Source of the DNA: Clostridiales bacterium
Lineage (GTDB): Bacteria; Bacillota; Clostridia; Oscillospirales; Oscillospiraceae
Direction of reading: 5' to 3'
Assembly (NCBI GenBank): GCA_021205375.1
Contig: JAJPXR010000174.1
Coordinates: forward strand, 1-5,473
Length of the DNA stretch: 5,473 nt
Both the position numbers and the translations under genes were made by a program. Numbering within the stretch: position 1 is the stretch's first letter; the number at the start of each line of letters is the position of its first letter. Below, piece by piece: positions 1 to 4,110 of the stretch. The notes beneath the pieces were generated by a model, which did not search any database, had not been told where the DNA came from, and saw only the letters and a program-made list of their open reading frames with translations.

Positions 1-4
1 GAAT

Positions 5-33
5 TTGGGGCCAGGTGCTTTACCTGACCCCAA
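5..33. other. Imperfect hairpin at left edge
   Basis: TTGGGG-c-CAGGT (5-16) pairs with ACCTG-a-CCCCAA (22-33) around a 5-nt GCTTT loop, leaving one C/A mismatch. The downstream sequence on the plus strand is only moderately T-rich (CATTTATTATAG) and on the minus strand only AAATTC follows, so it is a poor intrinsic terminator. It could be the end of an upstream transcript or an operator dyad; the gene it belongs to is outside the window. Confidence 0.4.
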
Positions 34-52
34 CATTTATTATAGAACCAAT

Positions 53-95
53 AAAATCCGCACCGGATTCCGTTTGGAGTTCGGTGCGGATTTTT
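53..95 (+). terminator. Strong intrinsic terminator (bidirectional)
   Basis: AAAATCCGCACCG (53-65) pairs perfectly with CGGTGCGGATTTT (82-94). Pairing continues inward through 66-71 with 76-81 (two G-U pairs), giving a 19-bp stem closed by a GTTT loop. A T run (91-95) follows on the plus strand and TTTTATT follows on the minus strand, so it can act both ways. It probably ends a gene left of the window and insulates it from the cassette starting near 160. Confidence 0.88.
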
Positions 96-127
96 GCGCT
101 TTTTGTCAAATTTTTGCGGTTTTTGCC
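91..127. repeat. Short direct repeat TTTTTGCG-STTTTTG
   Basis: Two 17-nt units, TTTTTGCGCTTTTTGTC (91-107) and TTTTTGCGGTTTTTGCC (111-127), match at 15 positions with a 20-nt period. The first unit overlaps the T tract of the preceding terminator. No function is evident; they may give a second U-rich release zone. The rest of 128-160 shows nothing recognisable. Confidence 0.4.
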
Positions 128-191
128 TAAGGAAAATGAGTCCTGACAATACTCCTAGTATATGGCTGTGCCAGTGGTGCCGCAAAGCCCC

Positions 192-220
192 TTGACAATT
201 TCCTACCGCTGGAGTATACT
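192..220 (+). promoter_or_regulatory. Promoter of antisense RNA A
   Basis: TTGACA (192-197), a 17-nt spacer and TATACT (215-220) form a near-consensus vegetative promoter. Both hexamers and the spacer length are identical in copy B. Transcription should start near 227. No ribosome site or ORF follows that fits, so the product is probably a small RNA. Confidence 0.85.
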
Positions 221-226
221 GAAAAT

Positions 227-318
227 CAGAAAAGGGCGCTGCCCGGCAACGGTCAGCCCCCTATGGAGTTACAAAGAAGTAACCGCACTATTGAGCTGGG
301 GCGGTTACTTCTTTTGTT
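227..318 (+). ncRNA. Candidate antisense (antitoxin) RNA A
   Basis: A transcript from the consensus promoter would run about 90 nt to the terminator at 273-315. Its 5' half, with GGGCGCTGCCCGGCAACGG (about 236-252), is nearly unchanged in copy B while flanks diverge, which suggests selection on the RNA. It is antisense to the 3' part of the small minus-strand ORF. It also carries CAGCCCCC (254-261), which is exactly complementary to the GGGGGCTG ribosome-site segment of that ORF (401-408). Known type I antitoxins such as RatA are convergent RNAs overlapping the toxin mRNA 3' end; the function here is inferred by analogy. Confidence 0.65.
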
Positions 319-396
319 ATTGTAGTAAATTATCAGAAATAATTCACACATGCCGACAATAAATTGACAAAACATAAAAATTTCTGTCGCACTCAT
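253..396 (-). CDS. Small hydrophobic holin-like toxin candidate, extended form (copy A)
   Basis: This is a 47-residue ORF beginning MSATEIFMF. A hydrophobic segment spans about residues 6-25 and is rich in Phe, Ile, Leu and Cys; a YYNNKR basic stretch follows, then an unusual tail to NSIGG. The start is supported by GGGGGG (404-409) 7 nt upstream. In copy B the same place reads AAC-AAA-AAG-AAG-TAA; here the A run is one base shorter, so the equivalent stop is out of frame and translation continues through the terminator stem into the antisense-RNA region. Restoring the A would end the peptide at about 30 residues with NNKKK. Peptides of this size and shape (a single membrane span with a cationic tail) are annotated as putative holin-like toxins in Firmicutes. 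The extended tail may be a decayed, attenuated or neofunctionalised form. Toxicity is not shown. Confidence 0.5.
   Translation of the reverse strand: MSATEIFMFCQFIVGMCELFLIIYYNNKRSNRPSSIVRLLLCNSIGG
273..315 (+). terminator. Intrinsic terminator of antisense RNA A
   Basis: AAAGAAGTAACCGC (273-286) pairs perfectly with GCGGTTACTTCTTT (301-314), a 14-bp stem with a 14-nt loop, followed by TTTT on the plus strand. The minus strand has no U tract after the stem, so the toxin mRNA probably reads through it and becomes complementary to the whole small RNA. Confidence 0.85.
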
Positions 397-617
397 TGGG
401 CAGCCCCCCTTTCCTTGAGAACGGGGGCAAAAGAAGCTGCCCCCGCAGAGGGGCCAACCGCATACCGGAAAAAGGGAACCCTGCCAAAGCCCAGCGAAGC
501 GGGTTTGGCAGGGAGAGGAGCCGCAGTGGAATGAGCGACCTTTCGCGCGTGCGCGGAAGGGAACGATATGGAACTTGTGGCGACGAAGCGCCCTGGCCCA
601 CCTGTGAAGGTGGGCCA
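397..617 (-). promoter_or_regulatory. Long structured leader of toxin mRNA A
   Basis: From the predicted start near 616 to the ATG at 396 the leader is about 220 nt. It opens with a perfect 9-bp hairpin (594-602 with 609-617, loop 603-608). Near the ORF three G/C blocks occur: GGGGGC (minus strand, 444-439), GCCCCC (428-423) and the ribosome site GGGGGGC (409-403). The middle block can pair with either neighbour, which leaves the ribosome site free or buried. All three blocks are kept in copy B. Type I toxin mRNAs of Gram-positive bacteria often carry a 5' stabilising stem and a masked ribosome site; the switch itself is inferred. Confidence 0.6.
466..593 (-). repeat. Extra leader segment with two palindromes, only in copy A
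   Basis: Copy B has about 14 nt where copy A has about 128 nt between the conserved CCGC-NACCG motif and the 5' hairpin. The extra segment holds a 10-bp perfect inverted repeat, CCCTGCCAAA (479-488) with TTTGGCAGGG (504-513), extended inward by CCC/GGG with one bulged G. It also holds a 9-bp stem, CCTTTCGCG (539-547) with CGCGGAAGG (552-560), with one G-U pair and a CGTG loop. It may be an inserted repeat module, or copy B may have lost it. Confidence 0.5.
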
Positions 618-622
618 CTGAT

Positions 623-651
623 AGAATACCACAGTTTTTGACTGGATGCAA
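623..651 (-). promoter_or_regulatory. Promoter of toxin mRNA A
   Basis: Read on the minus strand: TTGCAT (651-646), a 17-nt spacer, then TATTCT (628-623). Hexamers and spacer length are the same in copy B, and the sequence from TTGTTGCATCC to GGTATTCTATCAGTGG is well conserved. The predicted start (about 616) falls at the base of the leader hairpin. The -35 box lies only 31 nt beyond the stop codon of the PHP gene, with no terminator between. Confidence 0.75.
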
Positions 652-682
652 CAACAAATGACAATTCCCGCTGCTGGAGGGC

Positions 683-1534
683 TTATAACGAATGGAACTT
701 TGGTTTCATGTGCTCAAATGTACAGATTTGTTTGAAGCCCATGCCTTTCAGTTCGTTCATCGTTTCCGGGATATAAGCGCCAAGGTGTTCCCGCTTATGG
801 CTGTCGCTGCCAATCGTCAGAATTTCGCCTCCGAGGTCACGATACAGGTTCAAAATTTCTCTGCATGGCGTCAAGTCCAGACCGTATCGATAACAGGACG
901 TGTTGACCTCGATCCCCTTGCCGTCTGCAATCACCTTTTTCAAAATCTGCTCAATGATATGCTCCACCTCGGAGAAGGGAAAACCACCGATGGGGTCGTA
1001 CCGTGAAATCAGATCCAGGTGGGCCAGGACACTGTAGTCGTGGTAGTTCTCGACCAGAGACAGCAGTTCCCAATAATATCGCATATAAAATTCACGCTGG
1101 GTATGGCCCCGCTGGAAGTCGCCCGTCCAAAATTCCTTGTCCTCGACTTGGTGGACAGAAAGCAGAATAAAATCAAAGGGATAACGCCGGAACAGCGCTT
1201 CAAACTGCGGGATGGTGTGCTGCTGCATCCCAAATTCCATGCCCAGCCGAATTGTGAGCCGATTCTGATACCGCTCTTGCAGCATACGGATCTTCTCCAC
1301 ATAGCGGGGATAATCCACATTGGCGAGAGCTATGTTTGTCGGTTCCCCGGCGCCGCCTTTTCGATAGAGGATTCCTCGCGGGTCATCCCAGTCCCGCTTG
1401 ACCCCATAGTCTACATGGTCCGTGAAGCAGAGCTCGTTCATCCCCATCTCTAGGGCTTCTTCCACGATTTCTTCCATTCGATAATCCGAGTCATCGCTGA
1501 ACTCAGAATGTACGTGATAATCTGCAAACATCAT
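683..1534 (-). CDS. PHP-domain phosphoesterase, histidinol-phosphatase (HisJ/HisK) family
   Basis: This 283-residue protein spans a full PHP (polymerase and histidinol phosphatase) domain. Family members use a multi-metal site to hydrolyse phosphate esters; the best-known reaction is L-histidinol phosphate to L-histidinol in histidine synthesis, in the cytoplasm. Visible metal-ligand motifs are DYHVHSEFSD (H7, H9), FTDH (D39, H40), GMEFG (E100), SVHQVED (H128), AHLDLISRYDP (H172) and GSDSHKREHLG (D244, H246), so the site looks complete. GGAGG (1541-1545) lies 6 nt before the first of two adjacent ATGs, so 1534 is the preferred start, with 1531 possible. No other his genes are in view and the neighbour is a divergent AraC regulator, so the substrate may not be histidinol phosphate. 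A very short upstream ORF overlaps the start by 4 nt. Base composition is less GC-rich than rsmI and trmN6. Confidence is high for family, moderate for substrate. Confidence 0.93.
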   Translation of the reverse strand: MMFADYHVHSEFSDDSDYRMEEIVEEALEMGMNELCFTDHVDYGVKRDWDDPRGILYRKGGAGEPTNIALANVDYPRYVEKIRMLQERYQNRLTIRLGMEFGMQQHTIPQFEALFRRYPFDFILLSVHQVEDKEFWTGDFQRGHTQREFYMRYYWELLSLVENYHDYSVLAHLDLISRYDPIGGFPFSEVEHIIEQILKKVIADGKGIEVNTSCYRYGLDLTPCREILNLYRDLGGEILTIGSDSHKREHLGAYIPETMNELKGMGFKQICTFEHMKPKFHSL

Positions 1535-1590
1535 CTGTGGCCTCCATTCAGTTTTCCGAACAGCACTGACATGAAAAGCAAGTGTGTCAT
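1531..1590 (-). CDS. Possible 19-residue leader peptide upstream of the PHP gene
   Basis: An ATG at 1590 opens a 19-codon frame (MTHLLFMSVL, ending in GGHR) that stops with TGA overlapping the PHP-gene ATG in an ATGA arrangement (1531-1534), typical of translational coupling. A full-strength ribosome site, AAAGGAGG, lies on the minus strand at 1609-1602, but 11 nt from the ATG, a little far. No other nearby start codon explains that site. The peptide has no regulatory codon run such as histidines (only two His), so classical his attenuation is not supported. It may be a spurious frame. Confidence 0.35.
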   Translation of the reverse strand: MTHLLFMSVLFGKLNGGHR

Positions 1591-1591
1591 C

Positions 1592-1620
1592 TTGTATCCT
1601 GCCTCCTTTGGTGATATAAT
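1592..1620 (+). promoter_or_regulatory. Promoter of the AraC-family gene
   Basis: TTGTAT (1592-1597), a 17-nt spacer and a perfect TATAAT (1615-1620) point rightwards; transcription should begin near 1627, giving a leader of about 77 nt. The complement of its spacer holds the AAAGGAGG ribosome site of the leftward unit, so the divergent units overlap. I see no equally good minus-strand promoter; TATTATTATATC is the likeliest -10 area but lacks a fitting -35. Confidence 0.7.
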
Positions 1621-1657
1621 AATACCAGCAAATTCAAGAAGAATGTGTGAGGATACA
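1593..1657. promoter_or_regulatory. Candidate operator half-sites in the divergent region
   Basis: TGTATCCT (1593-1600) and AGGATACA (1650-1657) are perfect inverted repeats that bracket the AraC-gene -10 and start region; the first overlaps the -35 box. GGAT-AC-ATCC (1651-1660) is itself a small dyad. Divergently encoded AraC regulators often bind such paired sites to control both units. The assignment rests on position and symmetry only, and an 8-nt repeat could be chance. Confidence 0.3.
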
Positions 1658-1703
1658 TCCGTAAAAACAGGAGAAAACATTCATCAATGCGGAGGCGAAT
1701 GAT

Positions 1704-2594
1704 ATGGGGGTTTCCGTCTGCAAAACCGTCACCGATCTGCACGATCAGGAGCTTTCCAAACATGGTGATACGGCGTTTCCTATCGCCTGTTACGCCGATG
1801 ACCTGAGCCGGGAGGCAGTTCCCTGGCACTGGCATGAAGAATGGGAAATGGTGTTGGTCACGGAAGGTTGTCTGCGCTTCGACCTGGAAAACGCCCGGCA
1901 AACGCTGGCCTGTGGAGACGGCGTTTTCATCAATTCGAGGGCCATGCACGCCATACAAAACGGCTCTCAAACGCCCGGAAAGATTCACTCTGCCGTGTTC
2001 CATCCCCGGCTCATCGGAGGCAGCATGGACAGTGTGTTCTGGCAAACCCTGGTGCAGCCCTTCTATTCCAATGCCGCAACGCGGTTCCTCCTCTTGAAGC
2101 AGGAGATCCCCTGGCAGCAGGAGGTGCTTCGCTGTTTTGAAACTGCCTGGGAAGCCATCGCCGGGGAACAGGACGATTTTGAAAACCTCGCCCGGTATTC
2201 CTTATCCAAAGCGGTCCGTGGTATCCTGCGGAATACGGATTTTTCAAAGTCCAATCTTTCAGAGCAGGAACTGACAAAAATCAACCGGATTCGGTCTATG
2301 ATGGAGTTTATTGAGTTTCACTACAGCGAGGAACTGACAGTGGAACAAATTGCAAAAAGTGTTTCCGTTAGCAACAGCGCGTGTCTGCGCTGCTTCCATG
2401 AAATGTTGAGCACAACGCCCATGCAGTATGTCATGGAGACGCGGCTGAAAAAGGCGGCGGTGCTGCTTCGTTCAACGAACAAATCTGCAAAAGATATTGC
2501 GCTGGACTGTGGGTTTAACGATACCAGTTATTTTACAAAAATGTTCCGGCTTAAATATGGTTGCACGCCTGGGAAGTATCGGAAGTCATCCTGA
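1704..2594 (+). CDS. AraC-family transcriptional regulator with cupin sensor domain
   Basis: A 296-residue two-domain DNA-binding protein. The N-terminal part (about residues 25-105) fits an AraC-type cupin sensor: VPWHWHEEWEM (40-49, with the HxH pair H42/H44), the G-rich turn LACGDGVFINS (68-78) and MHAIQ (81-85). A linker of helices follows. The C-terminal domain (about 193-294) has two helix-turn-helix units, LTVEQIAKSVSVSNSACLRCF (211-231) in pieces and SAKDIALDCGFND (261-273), and ends with the family signature FTKMFRLKYGCTPGKYR (277-293). The start is set by GGAGG (1691-1695) 8 nt upstream. It is divergent from the PHP gene across 169 bp and probably controls it, itself or both in response to a small ligand; the ligand cannot be read from sequence. 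No terminator follows at once; readthrough would meet the antisense-RNA terminator at 2744-2787. Confidence 0.93.
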   Translation: MGVSVCKTVTDLHDQELSKHGDTAFPIACYADDLSREAVPWHWHEEWEMVLVTEGCLRFDLENARQTLACGDGVFINSRAMHAIQNGSQTPGKIHSAVFHPRLIGGSMDSVFWQTLVQPFYSNAATRFLLLKQEIPWQQEVLRCFETAWEAIAGEQDDFENLARYSLSKAVRGILRNTDFSKSNLSEQELTKINRIRSMMEFIEFHYSEELTVEQIAKSVSVSNSACLRCFHEMLSTTPMQYVMETRLKKAAVLLRSTNKSAKDIALDCGFNDTSYFTKMFRLKYGCTPGKYRKSS

Positions 2595-2661
2595 AGCCGT
2601 TGGCGTGGGGAATTGTCGTTTACCTCTGCACCGCTGTACCGCCGCAAACGCCGCGCCGCCC

Positions 2662-2690
2662 TTGACAATTTCCCGCCGTTGGGGTATACT
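2662..2690 (+). promoter_or_regulatory. Promoter of antisense RNA B
   Basis: TTGACA (2662-2667), a 17-nt spacer and TATACT (2685-2690) are the same hexamers and spacing as in copy A, while the spacer itself differs at several positions. The predicted start is near 2697. Confidence 0.85.
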
Positions 2691-2696
2691 GAGAAT

Positions 2697-2788
2697 CAGA
2701 AAAAGGGCGCTGCCCGGCAACGGTCAGCCCCCGGGTTAGTTACAGAAGTAGCCGTCCTAAGTGGCTGTGGGACGGTTACTTCTTTTTG
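2697..2788 (+). ncRNA. Candidate antisense (antitoxin) RNA B
   Basis: A roughly 90-nt RNA is defined by a consensus promoter and an intrinsic terminator. It keeps the core GGGCGCTGCCCGGCAACGG and CAGCCCCC (2725-2732). Its 3' stem is antisense to the end of the toxin ORF (2776-2862). GTCA-g-CCCCC in this RNA can pair with the toxin ribosome site GGGGGTGAC with a single bulged G. No ORF with a ribosome site is seen in it. An antitoxin role is inferred from layout. Confidence 0.68.
2744..2787 (+). terminator. Intrinsic terminator of antisense RNA B
   Basis: AGAAGTAGCCGTCC (2744-2757) pairs with GGACGGTTACTTCT (2770-2783), 14 bp with one G-U pair and a 12-nt loop, followed by TTTTT (2783-2787). 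The upper stem differs from copy A at several positions yet remains paired. It may also stop readthrough from the AraC gene. Confidence 0.87.
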
Positions 2789-2862
2789 TTATGCAGCTTG
2801 ATACACAGGTTGCAAGCGCCGATGATAACAAGGAGAAGCGTTAGGACTTCCATTGTACTCAT
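2776..2862 (-). CDS. Small hydrophobic holin-like toxin candidate (copy B, intact)
   Basis: This is a 28-residue peptide: MSTMEVLTLLLVIIGA, then CNLCIKLHNKKK. Residues about 5-20 form one short membrane-spanning segment and the tail is basic (K22, K26-K28). GGGGGTGA (minus strand, 2876-2869) sits 6 nt before the ATG and is an excellent ribosome site. Size and shape match the putative holin-like toxin group of Firmicutes and resemble type I toxins such as TxpA in plan. In that family the peptide inserts into the cytoplasmic membrane and harms it when over-made, and a convergent antisense RNA keeps it silent. The stop codon lies inside the terminator stem of that RNA, so the 3' ends overlap. 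Such short genes are usually missed by gene finders. I am fairly sure it is a real coding gene; toxicity is inferred. Confidence 0.68.
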   Translation of the reverse strand: MSTMEVLTLLLVIIGACNLCIKLHNKKK

Positions 2863-2974
2863 GAGCAGTCACCCCCTTTCTTGCGATTGGGGGCATAAAG
2901 AAGCGGCCCCCGCAGCAGGGAGCAAACCGCCACCGTATTGGGCAACACCCTGGTTCACCGATGAAGGTGAACCA
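2863..2974 (-). promoter_or_regulatory. Structured leader of toxin mRNA B
   Basis: The predicted leader is about 111 nt. It begins with a perfect 9-bp hairpin: TGGTTCACC (2951-2959) with GGTGAACCA (2966-2974), loop 2960-2965. Compared with copy A, two adjacent pairs change on both sides and pairing is kept. Downstream, minus-strand GGGGGC (2911-2906) can pair with GCCCCC (2894-2889), and that same block can instead pair with the ribosome site GGGGG (2876-2872). Confidence 0.62.
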
Positions 2975-2979
2975 CTGAT

Positions 2980-3008
2980 AGAATACCACAAATTTTAACA
3001 GGATGCAA
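2980..3008 (-). promoter_or_regulatory. Promoter of toxin mRNA B
   Basis: On the minus strand: TTGCAT (3008-3003), a 17-nt spacer, TATTCT (2985-2980), same as copy A. The start is expected near 2973, at the foot of the hairpin. It lies about 60 nt downstream of the rsmI stop; only a weak stem (GACAaGGT with ACCTGTC, about 3015-3039) lies between, so rsmI transcripts may run into the cassette. Confidence 0.76.
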
Positions 3009-3069
3009 CAAGAAACGACAGGTACAGAAAAAACCTTGTCATGAGCTTAGCTGCGGTTCCTGCCGCCGT

Positions 3070-3906
3070 TCACCGCTGCACCGCCAGCCGGTACAGCTCC
3101 TTCTTCTGGAACCCGGTCTCCGCCGCCACCTGCCGGGCGGCCTCCTTCATGGGGAGGCGCTGCCCTTCGTAGAGAGCGCAGACCCGCTCTACCGCCTGCT
3201 CCAGAGTCAGGGCGGGGACGTCCTCCACGGGGGCGGCGCCCTCCACCACCAGCACGAACTCCCCCCTGGGGGGCTGCTCCCGGTAGCACTCCAGCGCCTG
3301 GCCCAGGGTGGTGCGGATGACCTCCTCGTGGAGCTTGGTCAGCTCCCGGCACAGGGCCACCCGCCGGTCCGGGCCGAAGGTTTCCGCCAGGTCGGTCAGG
3401 GTGGCCACCAGCTTGTGAGGGGCCTCGTAAAAAACCATCGTCCGCGTCTCGCTCCGGAGGGAATCCAAATGTTCCCGCCGGTTCTTTTTGTTCATGGCGA
3501 GAAACCCCTCGAAGGTGAACCGGCCGGTGGGCAGGCCGGAGGCCGCCAGCGCCGTCACCAGGGCGCAGGGGCCGGGGAGGGACACCACCGTGACCCCTGC
3601 CTCCACGCACAGCGCCACCAGCTCCTCGCCGGGGTCGCTGATGGCGGGGGTGCCCGCGTCGGTGACAAGGGCACAGTTCTCCCCGGCCAGCAGCCGCTGG
3701 AGGATCTGGGGGCCGCTGGTCTCCGTGTTGTGGCGGTAGTAGCTGACCATGGGCTTTTTCAGCCCCAGATGGTTCAAAATTTTGACGGATACCCGGGTAT
3801 CCTCCGCGGCGATGAAGTCTGCCGCCGCCAGCGTCTCCGCCGCCCGCGGGGACAGGTCCCCCAGGTTGCCGATGGGCGTGGGGACGAGATAGAGTGTGCC
3901 TGCCAT
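3070..3906 (-). CDS. rsmI: 16S rRNA (cytidine(1402)-2'-O)-methyltransferase RsmI
   Basis: A 278-residue tetrapyrrole-methylase-fold enzyme that uses S-adenosylmethionine to methylate the 2'-hydroxyl of C1402 in the 30S decoding centre. Motifs in order: LVPTPIGNLGDLS (7-19), AAEDTR (33-38), ALVTDAGTPAISDPGE (79-94), SLPGPCALVTALAASGLPT (109-127), the FEGFL block (132-136), FYEAPHK (159-165), ELTKLHEE (188-195) and GEFVLVVEG (215-223). These are the hallmark segments of the family and the length is normal. AAAGG (3919-3915) lies 8 nt before the ATG, a modest ribosome site. It follows trmN6 in the same direction, as yabC follows yabB in Bacillus, but with no yazA between and a 184-bp repeat element in the gap. 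Strong GC bias at third positions contrasts with the PHP and AraC genes. Confidence 0.97.
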   Translation of the reverse strand: MAGTLYLVPTPIGNLGDLSPRAAETLAAADFIAAEDTRVSVKILNHLGLKKPMVSYYRHNTETSGPQILQRLLAGENCALVTDAGTPAISDPGEELVALCVEAGVTVVSLPGPCALVTALAASGLPTGRFTFEGFLAMNKKNRREHLDSLRSETRTMVFYEAPHKLVATLTDLAETFGPDRRVALCRELTKLHEEVIRTTLGQALECYREQPPRGEFVLVVEGAAPVEDVPALTLEQAVERVCALYEGQRLPMKEAARQVAAETGFQKKELYRLAVQR

Positions 3907-3926
3907 GTAATCAACCTTTCGTATTA

Positions 3927-4110
3927 TGAGCTGTTAGCCGTTAGCTGTTAGCTGTTAGCTGTTAGCCAGGCGCTACCAGTCTGAAGCGAACAGCCAAAAA
4001 GGAAACTGAGAGCGAAACCACCCGCTTGTAAGGGAATCCCAATGGTAAGCGTAGCACATAATGCCAGGAACTACAAAGCTAAGGGCTAAAAGCTAAGAGC
4101 TAACAGCTCA
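3927..4110. repeat. 184-bp inverted-repeat element built of heptamers
   Basis: TGAGCTGTTAGC (3927-3938) and GCTAACAGCTCA (4099-4110) are perfect 12-bp inverted ends. Inside, the left arm is five tandem heptamers of type GCTGTTA (3930-3964) and the right arm, read in reverse, is about five of type GCTNTTA (4107-4073). The core of about 105 bp (3968-4072) contains GGGA-A-TCCC but no ORF of note. It lies between trmN6 and rsmI, and trmN6 ends within the right arm. It resembles a small non-autonomous mobile element or a heptamer repeat expansion; no target-site duplication is clear. In RNA the arms could form a long imperfect stem between the two cistrons. Confidence 0.75.

Larger units (their letters stand above)
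160..660. repeat. Toxin/antisense-RNA cassette, copy A
   Basis: This stretch aligns over most of its length with 2625-3015 in the same orientation, so the two are diverged direct repeats about 2.4 kb apart. Shared blocks in order are a plus-strand TTGACA-17-TATACT promoter, the core around GGGCGCTGCCCGGCAACGG, a terminator stem containing AGAAGTA, a small minus-strand ORF, a GGGGGC/GCCCCC leader segment, a 5' hairpin and a minus-strand TTGCAT-17-TATTCT promoter. Copy A differs by about 115 extra nucleotides in the leader and by one missing A near the end of the ORF. The arrangement is that of a type I toxin-antitoxin locus; that assignment is inferred from layout and peptide character. Confidence 0.75.
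2625..3015. repeat. Toxin/antisense-RNA cassette, copy B
   Basis: This is the second direct copy of the unit at 160-660, with every block in the same order. It is shorter because the leader lacks the copy A extra segment, and its ORF retains a stop right after the lysine run, so it is the likelier intact copy. It lies between the convergent ends of the AraC gene and rsmI. Confidence 0.78.

Noticed and set aside
5..33. GC hairpin at the left edge considered as part of a tRNA or T-box
   Set aside because: No cloverleaf, T-loop or T-box motif surrounds it.
396..657. Frames of about 80-130 codons on both strands across the copy A leader
   Set aside because: They cross the palindromes and promoter of the cassette and are absent in copy B; only the segment from the ATG at 396 has a matching ribosome site and a paralogue.
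1587..2045. 152-codon minus-strand frame opposite the AraC gene
   Set aside because: The plus-strand gene has a complete family signature, ribosome site and promoter; the opposite frame has none.
3015..3043. GACAAGGT...ACCTGTC stem considered as the rsmI terminator
   Set aside because: The stem is about 7 bp with a bulged A, and the T run lies in the loop instead of after the stem.
3047..3610. Long open frame of 187 codons on the minus strand inside rsmI
   Set aside because: It overlaps rsmI in another frame, is a low-complexity Gly/Arg/Pro product expected from GC-rich DNA, and has no family motif.
3923..3952. Possible rsmI promoter (CTAACA-17-CATAAT, minus strand) in the heptamer arm
   Set aside because: The predicted start would fall within the ribosome site (3919-3915), and the -35 match is weak; readthrough from trmN6 is simpler.
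3927..4110. Heptamer arrays considered as a CRISPR array
   Set aside because: The units are 7 bp, head to tail without spacers, and there are no cas genes.
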